From Mytilus californianus (Eukaryota > Mollusca > Bivalvia > Mytilida > Mytilidae): a stretch of DNA of 64,000 nucleotides. Location of the stretch: the NCBI RefSeq assembly GCF_021869535.1, contig NW_026262712.1:101498140-101562139 (forward strand), written 5' to 3'. The notes under the pieces were generated by a model that searched no databases, had not been told where the DNA came from, and saw only the letters and a program-made list of their open reading frames with translations. Each line of letters starts with the position of its first letter. Position 1 is the first letter of the stretch. A program made the translations under genes and the position numbers. Positions 44,273 through 54,830 of this stretch are shown here, one piece after another.

Positions 44273-45530
44273 TCAAAATATCTTTTTGTTTTGTTATAAT
44301 TTCCCCATTTTCTTTCTCTACTTTAGGAATAATTTTGCTCATAAAATTTCGTGATTCTAAGCCACAGAAATAATTAGTAGGTTTTTCCCCTTCCTGTATC
44401 CATTGGACACGGGATCTTACTAATTTCCCTTTTAATTTTTGTGTTCTTAAACTTTCAAGCTCATGTTTTTTTGCCTCTAATTCGTTAATGGAATGTTCAT
44501 CAACTCTTTCCTCTAATTGAGTTACTTCATTTCGAAGATTTATTTCCCTTTTTTCGTCTTGCTTTTTTTTAAAGCTTGAATATGAAATTGTCTTCCCCCT
44601 AATTTCCATTAGAAGAGTCTCAAGCAAAAGCTGACAGTTAATTCTAAAATGAATGTCTGTATTATCTATTTTGTCAATATTTTCCATATTATAGACTAAA
44701 GCACAATATTGTTTTTTCACTTCCTGTATTTTTTGCTTAATAGTATTTATATAGTCTATATAATATAATAAAGAGTTGTTAAACTTCCACAAACCTTTTC
44801 CCCTAATGAAAGGGTTAAATTCTAAATCTAGCAAAATCATAGAGTGATCTGACCGATAGCTTGGAAGTACATTACAATTTTTTAGACTGTTTAAAAAGTT
44901 TTCAGTGAGAAGAAAAAAGTCTAATCTAGCCTGTTTAAAAGGATTTCTCTTCCTCCAAGTGTATCGCTGTATATCTGGAAAAAGTTCTCTATATGGGTCT
45001 ATCAAATTTCTTTCTTCAATAAATTCAAGAACTTTTTCCCTAGCTTTCGGATTGTTAATATTCACATAGTTGCAATAATCTATACATGGGTTTTGGACAA
45101 GATTAAAATCACCACAAATAACAAAGTATTCATTTTCAAAATCATCAATAACCGACATAATATTGGAAAAAAAATCTGGATTGTCTGTATTTGGTCCGTA
45201 TAGACATACAAGAGTTATCTTTCTATTTTCTACAAGAATATCTAAAATTAAATAGTTTCCATTTATATCTTTTTTTTCTTTCAACACTTTGCATTCAAAA
45301 TTATTATTGAACAAAATAGCTACACTTCTAGAGTTTGAGCTAACAGATGAAAAATAACACTCATAACCCCACATAGATCTCACTATGTTTTCTATATCAT
45401 TTGTAAAATGAGTATCCTGAATACAATATATATTACAGTTCTTTGACTTCAGCATATCAAATACGTCTTTTCTTTTTAATGTGTTCCGAAGGCCTTGACA
45501 ATTAACTGACAAAATCTTTAATGAACTCAT
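44208..45530 (-). CDS. LINE ORF2, apurinic-like endonuclease part
   Basis: Exonuclease-endonuclease-phosphatase fold that nicks target DNA. 440 codons from ATG at 45530. Motifs: SVNCQGL (Asn), CIQDTHF (position of the catalytic acid, here Asp where most L1-type nucleases have Glu), LYGPN, CGDFNLV, TWRKRN...RLDFFL and YRSDHSMI (Asp-His). A Lys/Glu-rich coiled-coil-like linker follows from about residue 300. The frame ends at 44208, while homologous reading continues in another frame from about 44235, so one indel splits ORF2 between 44210 and 44240. Confidence 0.9.
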   Translation of the reverse strand: MSSLKILSVNCQGLRNTLKRKDVFDMLKSKNCNIYCIQDTHFTNDIENIVRSMWGYECYFSSVSSNSRSVAILFNNNFECKVLKEKKDINGNYLILDILVENRKITLVCLYGPNTDNPDFFSNIMSVIDDFENEYFVICGDFNLVQNPCIDYCNYVNINNPKAREKVLEFIEERNLIDPYRELFPDIQRYTWRKRNPFKQARLDFFLLTENFLNSLKNCNVLPSYRSDHSMILLDLEFNPFIRGKGLWKFNNSLLYYIDYINTIKQKIQEVKKQYCALVYNMENIDKIDNTDIHFRINCQLLLETLLMEIRGKTISYSSFKKKQDEKREINLRNEVTQLEERVDEHSINELEAKKHELESLRTQKLKGKLVRSRVQWIQEGEKPTNYFCGLESRNFMSKIIPKVEKENGEIITKQKDILNEVKNFYDNLYKKRDTKSTFK

Positions 45531-46230
45531 TGATCATAAAATGTTTGCATCCAAATTACATCAAGTAGTTGAATGAAAGAAATAAAAATAATTTTCCAAT
45601 AATGATGTAAACACAGAAAAGTTATTAGAATGAGGATGTCAAACAGGATAATTTTCAAAGGAGTGTTTAAAAATAAATGAAAAAAAATAGAACAGTAAAT
45701 GAGAAAAAGTTTTAAAAAATATTCAATGGATTGAATATAACAATTGTGATAAAGCATTTTCATAATTATTAACAATGTTTCACAATTTTTCAGTTTATAC
45801 AGAATAATATCTTTACATTAAAATTTGCCATAAGTGTCACTTATAATTGTAAGTGTGAGTAGTATATATTAACATGTTCAATTATAAGAATAATAGAAAT
45901 TAGTGACTCAAGGGAGATAACAAAAAATACAAGTTAAGTCACCTTAAACATTATAAATGTCATGATTGTATACTCTAGTTCTAAGTATACTAATTTTACC
46001 ATAAAGTTTCTATATAATATAAATTGTCATCAATATTTCTTATTATTATAAAATAGTAATGTATAAACATATTCTATGACAGAAATAATTGGACATATTG
46101 ATTCAAGGGAGATAAAAAAAAAAACAAAAACAAAAAAACATTGAGTCACTTTAAATATAAGTAGTTAAATTATTTCTTATTTCTAGATTTAAATTTGTAT
46201 AATTTTATAGTTACTAGTTCAGAGATGTCA
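45531..46230 (-). promoter_or_regulatory. 5' region of the LINE with two ~190-bp repeats
   Basis: CAAGGGAGATAA occurs at 45909 and 46099, 190 bases apart, each within similar context (GACTCAAGGG... / AAGTCACCTTAAA and ATTCAAGGG... / GAGTCACTTTAAA). Tandem monomers upstream of ORF2 recall the promoter monomers of L1 elements; promoter function is an inference. No ORF1 in any frame. Confidence 0.5.
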
Positions 46231-46517
46231 AAAAAAGATTCATATAAGTTATGTTGTCCATTTATTCCCGCTTGCTTACAAGTCTTTTTTAAAAGTAGAA
46301 AAGGTTCTAAAGACATGTACAAAATACTCATTAGTAACAATGAGACTCCAACAGGACAACTGAAGTGGGGTGAAATATTAGGCGAAGATCTCATTTGGAA
46401 ACATATATTCAAACTACCGTTTACAGTCACTGCCAATACTAAACTACAGTGGCTTCAGTACAGAATCAACCACAGAATTCTTGCCACAAATAAATTTTTA
46501 TGTAAAATCAAACTTAT
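46231..46517 (+). pseudogene. Older L1-clade LINE, fragment 2
   Basis: Continues fragment 1: KKDSYKLCCPFIPACLQVFF, then ETPTGQLKWGEILGE and LQWLQYRINHRILATNKFLC, ending at KIKL. There an inverted-repeat element interrupts it (46518-47903). Confidence 0.88.
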
Positions 46518-47903
46518 ATCAGTGTTCTCCCCAGGCCGTTTTAGCGTCGCGGTACCGCGACGCTATATTTTATCCCGTGATGCTATAATAATTTCCGCGA
46601 CGCTATAATTATTTTGAGGATGCTATTTTTCTTGTTTCTATATCGTAAATCCATGTCCTAAATTTTGAACTTTCATCTAATTACCGCGTATGATCATAAA
46701 AATTATATCAACTTTAAGTGTAATCCCTTCAAATCGGACAATAGAGGCATTTAAGAGTGATTAAATAGGTGTTAATTGCCCTTTGGGTGATAACTGTTTG
46801 GATACGAATACCCCAAGCTGACACTTGTGACATGATTAATACCACCAGAGACACACTGTATTATATGTCTCTGATACCACGTGGTCTGTCTGCAATCGCA
46901 AATTAAGACATGGAAAAAATGTAATCATAAAACAATTCGAAATCTACGTTTTGCATTACGGAAATTCAAAGATACAAACGATTTTTCTCTTTAAAATGAG
47001 GTTTGGTCGTTTATTTTTACAACTTTCATAAAATTACTTTCTTTCTCTTCCGCCGGTACTACTTGTTAATCGAGAGCGAACATATCGGTTTTGGGCTAAA
47101 TAAGTTGGCTTAAGTTTATGTTTCATCCATTTAATACATCAAAAGCGTCACATTCGTTCCCAATCTCTTGTCAAACATTGTTTATTTTCGTTAATTTTTC
47201 TTCGGCCGCCAATGACTACTTTTGAGTAAACTACCGATCGGAACCGGACCAGATATGACAAAAATCCGCATTTTTACGATAATAACTACAGATGCACAAA
47301 TGGCACAGCAGACAGAAAAAAATATACCAAAAAGAGAAAACTATGCATTAACAGACTATTTGTTAGATAACTTTGTTAAAAATATCTATCACCTTGATAT
47401 ACAGAAACAACTGGGACTAATTCATTGAGTACCATGAAACAATGAATTTTTAGACATGGAAATTTTTTTTTAATTGAAATTTTATTGCTATATGATACTT
47501 TCTCTTTTTTTACTTGATATTTAGTATTGTATATATATAAAGGTTGCACTATAATAAACCATTCACTCATTCATTTAGTTGGGTAGGTAGGGTAACTAGA
47601 ACCAGAGACATATATTGTATTATATGTCTCTGCTAGAACCACACATATATTGTTATATGGCCCAAGAGGAAAACAATAATTCTGTTCAGTAACTATAAAT
47701 GAATATAGAAAACATAAACTGAAACAACTGTTATCATGGTTATATTTTAATTGTATTCTCAGTTATGAATTGAACAATATAAACATATATACCATAAAGG
47801 AAATAGAGTATCACCGCGACGCGACAAATGACATTGAAAAAAATACAGTTTATTTTTTTTACGCCAAATGTGATGCTATCCAAAATATCTGGGGAGAACA
47901 CTG
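46518..47903. mobile_element. 1.39-kb DNA element with 15-bp inverted repeats CAGTGTTCTCCCCAG
   Basis: CAGTGTTCTCCCCAG at 46520-46534 and its exact complement CTGGGGAGAACACTG at 47889-47903. TTAT (46514-46517 and 47904-47907) is duplicated; removing the element and one copy restores the LINE frame KIKLIDNPLC. Next to the left end lies a perfect 20-bp palindrome GCGTCGCGGTACCGCGACGC (46545-46564), and near the right end is CACCGCGACGCGAC (47811-47824). No transposase gene, so non-autonomous. The superfamily is not assigned. Confidence 0.85.
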
Positions 47904-48656
47904 TTATTGATAACCCTCTATGTACTTTTTGTAAATTGGAAGATGAAACTGTTGAACATATTCTATGGAATTGTGAGATTATCCAAAATTGTTTACAAGA
48001 TATTGATTATTGGTTTTTATCTGGTGGGGTAAGCCTGCCATTGAATAAGTTAAATTTTATTTTTGGAGTATATCAAAAGTTCGAAAAGGTGACCCATATA
48101 ATTTGATTTTTCTATACATGAAACAATATATATACAACAGTAGATGTTTTTTCAAAAGATATTTCACTCAGTGCCATTAAAGAAAAGCTAAAATATATGT
48201 ACAATTTAGAAAAAATAATGGCAGTCAAAAATAAGAGACAAGAGCACTTTGATACCATGTGGAATGCATTTAAAGAGTTATTTTTATAGCTCAATTTGTC
48301 ATTTATTATTTACAGATAATTATTGTCAAAACTAACATAATATATTATTGTATCTAAAAGCACAACTTATTATGTACTGAAAATCTTACAGGATATTTTA
48401 ACCTCTTCCTTTTTCATAAAATACTTTAGCCTTCTCATGTGCCACATAGTGGTACATGTACATAAACATTTAACTCAAATTATCTTTTCTATTTATGTTC
48501 TCTTTTCATATAAATATAAAACTGAATTTTCAACAATGTTTATTGTCATAAATTTAATAAATATATATTCAAATGTATTGCTAATATTACTGTATGCATG
48601 TTTGATGTGTTGTATTTGTTGTAATTTTTCAAAATAATAAAAATAAAAATAAAATG
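47904..48656 (+). pseudogene. Older L1-clade LINE, fragment 3 with 3' end
   Basis: IDNPLCTFCKLEDETVEHIL keeps the zinc-knuckle cysteines. Then QDIDYWFLSGGVSLPLNKLN follows, then frameshifts, ending in a relic of the ORF2 C-terminus (about 48290). The 3'UTR ends in an A-rich tract AAAATAATAAAAATAAAAATAAAA (about 48632-48655). Confidence 0.82.
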
Positions 48657-49520
48657 TTGTAATTAGATCTTTGAATATAGTTTACATTGGCACAAATATC
48701 GATTTTGTCATCAGCAAATTAAAACATAACTAAATTTGTATTCTTTTCTAACGTTTTTTTTGGGATGTATAAATACACATCCATGTTCATTTTCTATATA
48801 GAGATTACTCTATCTATATATATATATATTACATTATACATATTTATTAACAGGTTACCTCCTAACTATCTTACTGCCTGTCTATACTTTTATTTTGGCA
48901 TTGCACAAGTCAAGTCTTCTTTGAATGTCCATGACGTTAAAACACTAAATTCCTGGGATGTGTTTTAGTTTATCTTAGTCTCTGATGCATGATCTTTTAT
49001 TATTAATTGTTTTTGGCTTTTAACTAGCTTTCAGTAACTGCGAGTACTCTCAAATCGTACTTTCGTGTTAATTTGACCTGTTGATACAATTTGTAATGTA
49101 TTTTTGTTATTCAATGTTTACTTATTCAGTGTTATATCTAGTCTCACTATTTTTAATATATACCCACTTTGATAAGTGTTTAGTATGATGATAAATTTTC
49201 ACTTTTGTTCTCGTACTAGGAACAACAAAATTATTTATTTTGTAAAAATTATTTATGTACTCCATGTATAAATTACAACATACTTATTTTTATTTACCTG
49301 TGTACTTTATTTTATTTGGCGGCATTTTGTCCAAGGTGATGGTTGTCTTTCTGATATTGTTTTAAATCTAAATCCCTTGTTTTATTAATTTTGTATTTAC
49401 ATTGTGTTATAGATCAAATTTATTCGTTCAGTGTATGTTCACTTGTTTTTTGTTTATATGTCTTTTGATTGAGTTAAGCCATTTCAATTGATATTTTATA
49501 GTGTGTTTTTCTATGTTGTG
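48657..49520. other. AT-rich stretch, nothing recognised
   Basis: A short TA run at about 48816-48830. Weak short frames only. Confidence 0.45.
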
Positions 49521-49890
49521 ATGTTACACTACTGTTTCAGGTAGGGTGAAGGCTGGCACCTATTTAAATGTTTAAACCCGCTGCATTTGTTTGCACCTGT
49601 CCTCAGTCAGGAACCTGATGTTCAGTGGTTGTCGTTTGTTGATGTGGTTCATAAGTGATTCTCGTTTCTCGTTTCTCATTTTTTATATAGATTAGACAGT
49701 TGGTTTTCCTGATTGAATGGTTTCACACTAGTCATTTTTGGGGCCCTTTATAGCTTGCTGTTCGGTGTGAGCCAAGGCTCTGTGTTGAAGACCGTACTTT
49801 GACCTATAATGGTTTACTTATACAAATTGTGACTTGGATGGAGTGTTGTCTCAATGGCACTCATACCACATCTTCTTATATCTATTGTAT
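49521..49890 (-). repeat. Dispersed repeat, reverse copy of the 40245 family
   Basis: Contains ACTCATACCACATCTTCTTATA, TATAGCTTGCTGTTCGGTGTGAGCC and CTCGTTTCTCGTTTCTC, the exact reverse of 40245-40480. It extends further to GTTTAAACCCGCTGCATTTGTTTGCACC. Confidence 0.7.
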
Positions 49891-50650
49891 GTTTTTTAAA
49901 TTTAAGTTCATTTATGTCAGTCAGGGATATAACTCTATAGGGTTATTACAGAAAATAACTTGCATGTGTTATTACAGATACTTTCATGAGTTGTCTACTC
50001 TTTAATCCTTAAATTTTCTAAATCTGTAATAACATATATATGTTTGTTATTTGTAAAATAAATCATAAATATTTTGATTTTCAGTAGGCTCTAGCTATAG
50101 GGAACTCTTGAAACTTTGCACAGAAACTAAATGCATAGCCTTGATAACTAATTTTTGAATTAAATTAATACATTTTTCATTAACCATGGGAAATCAATGA
50201 GACAAGGCTTTTAAGGGATAAACTTAGCTGTAATAACAAGTCTTAGTTATTAAAGGCATTTAACTTGTTATATAAGACACTTGGGAATTACTGGGAAGCT
50301 TGTGCAGAACCTCATTACATGCTCTGATCATTTATTTATAGTGCAATGATGGCGTGGATCATTTCACGATGGCGGAAGATAATTTAACAATTGCCAGGAT
50401 CATTAGATGATGACGGAAGATAAATTTAGCGATGGTGGTGCACCGTCATGAACCAGGTCATGGAGATCCCCTATGTTATCAAACACCAGGTGTGCACAGG
50501 GAAAATATGAAACAACTAACAAGCCATACCAAATTTTGTCCAAATTTATATAAAAAATAATTGAGTGATACTTTTTTAAATTGCTGCTGATACAGAATTC
50601 TTCCTCTCTCATCGGTTACACCTCTCTCACACTAATAAACTTATACAAAC
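49891..50650. other. 5' part of RAD51AP1 intron 1
   Basis: AT-rich. 50355-50440 has a two-copy ~54-bp repeat (GGATCATTTCACGATGGCGGAAGATAA / GGATCATTAGATGATGACGGAAGATAA). Nothing else recognised. Confidence 0.45.
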
Positions 50651-50673
50651 CTCGCAGGTCTTCTATCTGACAT
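50651..50673 (-). CDS. RAD51AP1: RAD51AP1 exon 1: start codon
   Basis: ATG TCA GAT AGA AGA CCT GCG AG, donor GTTTGT. Joined to exon 2 the N-terminus reads MSDRRPARARKAVDYAKF, comparable to the human start MVRPVRHKKPVNYSQF. The ATG is chosen because it gives this match and the correct splice phase. The short exon 10 kb upstream would be missed by simple ORF searches. Confidence 0.82.
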
Positions 50674-51000
50674 TTTGCATTTTGTTTACAAAATTCCAAT
50701 TTCCCTCCTCATACGCCGGAACTGGAAATCTGTCATTGTTTCGAATCACAAAATATTACACAATTACAATTTTTCGTTTGATTGAAAAATGAATTCGTTC
50801 TTTAAAATCATTTATTGTTTTATCAACTATGTATACTTAATCTTTATTAACCACTAACTTTAAGATATTTTCGAATCCGAGTAGAAGCACTCGGACGTGG
50901 TCAAACTTTGTTTTGAAGACCGATGTCGGTGTCCACTGATTATTTAGGCAGTTCTGAAAACAGTCAAAATAGGAGCCTGTTTCAACAACACTAACAGACC
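50674..51000 (-). promoter_or_regulatory. RAD51AP1: Probable RAD51AP1 5'UTR/promoter region
   Basis: Directly upstream of the start codon. Contains an ETS-type core CCGGAA (50716-50721) and no TATA box at a clear position. Assigned by position only. Confidence 0.3.
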
Positions 51001-52199
51001 AAATGTTCCTCACTTTTATTTGATGAAGGTGTGTAAAACAAAAAAGCCTTTAAAAGGGGTTCGGTAAAGCAAAAAGGAGGGGGAGGGGCGGATCTGTGTC
51101 AGAGCAAGAGGGTTTGACAGTTTCAGCAATATTTCTATGCCTGTATCTGCATGAATGTAGCTCTTAACGCACACTAGTTAGTGTCTTCTAGATGGTTCCA
51201 TTTCAATCTCCTTTTTCAAAAAAATTGTTTTGAATACTGACTTTTTTCTGTTCTCTTTTGCTTCTTGAAATGACAAGACACTTTATAATAGAGGTTGGTC
51301 AATATTAAAAGTCTCTAATCGTATCTAATACATTGATGCAAAGGTATCTGGAGATCAAGGCTTCCAAAACGGTAATATATTCCGGACATTTGTATTATGT
51401 CCGGTAAAAGTTCGGCTGGGCAAAGCATGAAACGGTCATCTACTTTTTAGTTTTCAAAGGTTTTTTTAAGAGACGGTCATTTTAACATAATTCGTGATCT
51501 TTTTGACCCAACCTTTTACCTTTGTCAGCCACACATTTCCGGTCATAAAAGTGACATGATCATTAAGTACTATCAAAACAACCCCTACTTTAATACCTTC
51601 TCATTTTAATCAAGGCTAATAAGTTGTCGAACAGCTGAAATTTACCTGTTCAGATGACAGGTAAACTATTTTGAACCGGACATTGATCGGTCTATTCAAA
51701 GTTATTTACTTACATTTCAGCGGTTTGCATCTAATTAATTTAGTCAAAAATATTTTAGTTATCAGAAATACGTTTACTAATATTTTTAATTATTAATTAG
51801 TCAAAATTAATTTAGTCAAAAATATTTTAGTTATCAGAAATACGTTTACTAATATTTTTAAGGAAATTGTTCTTTACCATTGTTAAATGAAATTTTTCAA
51901 ATCTTAATTATGCTATGAATATATTTCTGGGCACCTTCAACAGCTTTTTTTCACAGGAATTATTTAACATGTTTAAGCATCTTTTTTTTTTACAATAAAA
52001 TTTGTTTTTAATGACTTTTATCAATGTTTATTTACATGTGATGGTTTTATAAAAATACAAACATAATACAACAAAAATATCCTTATATGTTACTCAATAA
52101 ATGTATAAACATGGCAGTACATAAATTTTTCTGCAAATGCAGGGAAGACATACACTTCTAACTATTATTCCACTTTCACAGTTATTTTTTTATTTCCAG
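51001..52199. repeat. AT-rich spacer with a direct duplication
   Basis: AATTTAGTCAAAAATATTTTAG...CGTTTACTAATATTTTTA occurs twice in direct orientation (about 51736-51790 and 51807-51861). Otherwise nothing recognised. Confidence 0.55.
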
Positions 52200-52263
52200 A
52201 TGTTCATGAAAATTTGAAAATGTTCATCTTACCATTAATGGATAATGAATCAGAAAAAAGGGT
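52200..52263 (+). CDS. Possible orphan exon
   Basis: Very good acceptor (TTATTTTTTTATTTCCAG) and donor (AAAAGG|GTAAGAAT) enclose 64 bases open in one frame: VHENLKMFILPLMDNESEKR. No neighbouring exons found and the sequence is not recognised, so it could be chance. Confidence 0.25.
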
Positions 52264-52751
52264 AAGAATTTTTATATCAATTATACCCTAGGACAAAATG
52301 GAGGTGAAATCAAGTTATTTGGATAAGCCCATACATATAGGCTAGCTAAAACTAGTTCAAAATGTTACCGAAGCCATTAAAGATATTTTTGGGCTGTCTC
52401 TTGATCTTAAAAATACTTTTACATTTGTTCCTCAAAAGCTTATCCATATGCAATGTTGTATTCAGTCATTATCCTTTGAAGGAAAAAAATATGGATAATA
52501 ACTGCCAATTAATGCAAATGTGCATGTTCATATGCTCAATTTGATAGTTCATGCAAGTTTTAAAAAAGCTTAATTGATTAAATGCAAATTAGATAAGACA
52601 GTATATGATTTAGAAATTAAAAATTAATTCTCTTCACTTGAAAAGCTGAATTGTAGACCCATAAGTCTTCAATGTACAAACATTGTGACATATATTATAG
52701 AGCTATGGTATATGCTGAAGTATTTATACAGGAAATGTGAAAAAAATCGTT
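52264..52751. other. AT-rich stretch, nothing recognised
   Basis: No gene or repeat seen. Confidence 0.4.
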
Positions 52752-53148
52752 TGTGTTCCTCCATGCGTTAAGGGTTTCTGGCGAAGGGTGTTCTAGCTAG
52801 TTGATATATATTTATATTTGTGTTCCTCCGTGTATTAAGGGGTCTCAGTTGAAGGTGATCTTGCTTGTTGATAGATATTTATGTTTGTGTTCCCCCATGT
52901 GTTGAGGGGTCTCAGTTGAAGGTGGTCTAGCTAGTTGATAGATATTTATATTTGTGTTCCTCCATGTGTTAAAGGGTCTCAGATGAAGGTGGTCTAGCTA
53001 GTTGATAGATATTTTTATTTGTGTTCCTCCATGTGTTAAAGGGTCTCAGATGAAGGTGGTCTAGCTAGTCGATAGATATTTATATTTGTGTTCCTCCATA
53101 TGTTAAAGGGTCTCAGATGAAGGTGGTCTAGCTAGTTGATAGATATTT
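52752..53148. repeat. 67-bp minisatellite, left block
   Basis: About six units of GTTGATAGATATTTATATTTGTGTTCCTCCATGTGTTAAAGGGTCTCAGATGAAGGTGGTCTAGCTA type, exactly 67 bp apart where measured (52867, 52934, 53001). Confidence 0.9.
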
Positions 53149-54295
53149 ATACGACCGCAAAAATTAAAAAATTTTGGGTTGTATATTGGTATCACGTCGT
53201 TGTCGTAAGCGTCGTTCGAAGACAGATGGTTTCCGGATAATAACTTAAGTATAAGTAAATAGAAATCAATAAAATTTTAACACAAGGTTTATAACCATTA
53301 AAGGAAGGTTGGGATTGACTTTGGGGGTTATGGTCCCAACTGTTTAGGAATTAGGGGCCAAAAAAGGGGCCAAAATAAGCATTTTTGTAGTTTCCAGACA
53401 ATAACTTGTGTTAAAGTGTATGAATCTCTCTGACATAATAACGCAAACTTCCATACAACAAAGGGATGGTTAGGATTGACTTTGGGGGGTTATGGCTCAA
53501 ACCATTTAGTAATTAGGGGCAAAATTAGGGGAAAAACAAGGGTTTTTCTGGTTAAAGGACAATTGAGACAATTTAAAAGCAGTGTAAGGGAGGTAATCCA
53601 ATTCAAATTAAAGAACACTGTTTGATTACCTCCCTTACACTGCTTGTAAATTATGTATTAAGAAATGATGATTGTCTTGAGGTGATTAGCTGTCAATTTA
53701 TTTTTAGCAGTGACTATTAATTAATATTAATTTTAGCCATGACTATGTATGTCATTTTATATTTTAAAACACTTATGATGTATTTAAATGGGTAATTTTG
53801 GTTGCAAACTGCATTAGAAATTTGAATTGAGATACTGACCATATCTTGATGGAAAGAATTTTTTGGGGGAATAAGGGAAAGGGGGGAGGTGAAAAAAATT
53901 GGAGGGGGACAATTTTTCTCATTTCAGATTTCAGAAATTAAGAGAAAATTTCTTCAAATATTTTTTTTGGGGGGTTAATATTCAACAGCATAGTGTATTG
54001 CACAAAAGCAAAAAACCGGGGTAAAATAATTTTTTTTTGGTGGGGGGGGGGGGGTCAATTCGCAACAGCATAGTGTATTGCACAAAAGCAATAAATTAAA
54101 TATAACTTCAAATCATATAACCAATTTGAAGTTCTTTGACTACAGTTATTCTGTGTCAGAAACCTATTATGTGTCAAAAATTTAGTTACAATCCAAATTC
54201 AGACCTGTATCAAGCGTGAATATTGTGTCCATTTTGGCCCGGCTTTTCAGGGTTGGACATCTGCGGTCGTATCCAGCTGTGCTCAGCGAAGCAAT
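53149..54295 (+). mobile_element. Helentron-like element, copy D, inserted in the 67-bp minisatellite
   Basis: 5' palindrome 53150-53183 (TACGACCGCA...GGGTTGTA), two to three 163-bp monomers, a homopolymer-rich zone (a G run at about 54042-54053), then 3' TGCGGTCGTA (54262-54271) and a stem-loop GCTGTGCTCAGCGAAGC. It interrupts a minisatellite unit within a run of T: the empty site reads AGATATTTTTATTTGTG. That is compatible with insertion between two T's. It contains the short hairpin at 53577-53645. Confidence 0.75.
53577..53645. repeat. 69-bp perfect hairpin (22-bp arms)
   Basis: Arms 53577-53598 (AAGCAGTGTAAGGGAGGTAA + TC) and 53624-53645 are exact inverse complements, separated by a 25-base loop. 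Could be a minimal MITE or a structural part of the host element. Absent from copies A, B and E at this place. Confidence 0.85.
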
Positions 54296-54830
54296 TTATT
54301 TTATTTGTGTTCCTCCATGTGTTAAGGGGTCTGACTCCCAGTTGAAGGTGGTCTAGCTTGTTGATAGATATTTACACTTGTGTTCCCCCATGTGTTAAGG
54401 GGTCTCAGTTGAAGGTGGTCTAGCTTGTTGATTGATATTGATGTTTGTGTTCCCCCAAGTGTTAAGGGGTCTCAGTTGAAGGTGGTCTAGCTAGTTGATA
54501 GATATATATATATTTGTGTTCCCCCATGTGTTAAGGGGTCTCAGTTGAAGCCAATGAAGGTGGTTTTACTTGTTGATAGATATTTATATTTGTGTTCCTC
54601 CATGTGTTAAAGGGTCTCAGATGAAGGTGGTCTAGCTAGTTGATAGATATTTTTATTTGTGTTCCTCCATGTGTTAAGGGGTCTCAGTTGAAGGTGGTCT
54701 AACTTGTTGATAGATATTTAAATTTGTGTTCCTCCATGTGTTAAGGGGTCCTTGTTAAAGGTGGTCTAGCTAGTGGATAGATATTCATATTTGTGTTCCC
54801 CATGTGTTAAGGGGCCTCGGTTGAAGGGAA
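54296..54830. repeat. 67-bp minisatellite, right block
   Basis: About eight further units, several with small insertions (for example 54331-54340 and 54547-54560). A separate unit remnant lies at 55057-55102. Confidence 0.85.

Larger units (their letters stand above)
41291..46230 (-). mobile_element. L1-clade LINE, ~4.9 kb, with 20-bp target-site duplication
   Basis: The 20-bp sequence AAAAAAGATTCATATAAGTT flanks the element at 41271-41290 and 46231-46250. Removing the element and one copy rejoins the reading frame of the older LINE. The 3' end (plus-strand 41291) is a short poly-A on the element strand. Contents on the minus strand: a ~700-bp 5' region, endonuclease (45530-44208), reverse transcriptase with C-terminal zinc knuckle (44272-41738) and ~450-bp 3'UTR. 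No ORF1 is visible. Confidence 0.9.
40546..50650 (-). other. RAD51AP1 intron 1, enlarged by nested retroelements
   Basis: 10,105 bases. Roughly half is the antisense-of-antisense LINE pair at 41028-48656; Penelope-like fragments precede it. The LINE at 41291-46230 lies in the same orientation as the gene. Confidence 0.75.
27500..50673 (-). other. RAD51AP1: RAD51AP1 gene, complete coding region in eight exons
   Basis: RAD51-associated protein 1 is a nuclear DNA-binding cofactor that stimulates RAD51 strand pairing in homologous recombination (DMC1 in meiosis). The exons at 50651, 40493, 37900, 36340, 35262, 31295, 28680 and 27527 (left ends) total 1,200 nt and give one frame of 399 residues. 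Every border is GT/AG and every phase fits. The motif order is that of the vertebrate protein (human about 335-352 aa). The gene spans 23 kb because of repeat-filled introns: 10.1, 2.5, 1.2, 1.0, 3.8, 2.4 and 1.0 kb. A poly(A) signal AATAAA sits at 27500-27505, about 22 bases after the stop. The 5'UTR limit is not visible. Confidence 0.9.
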
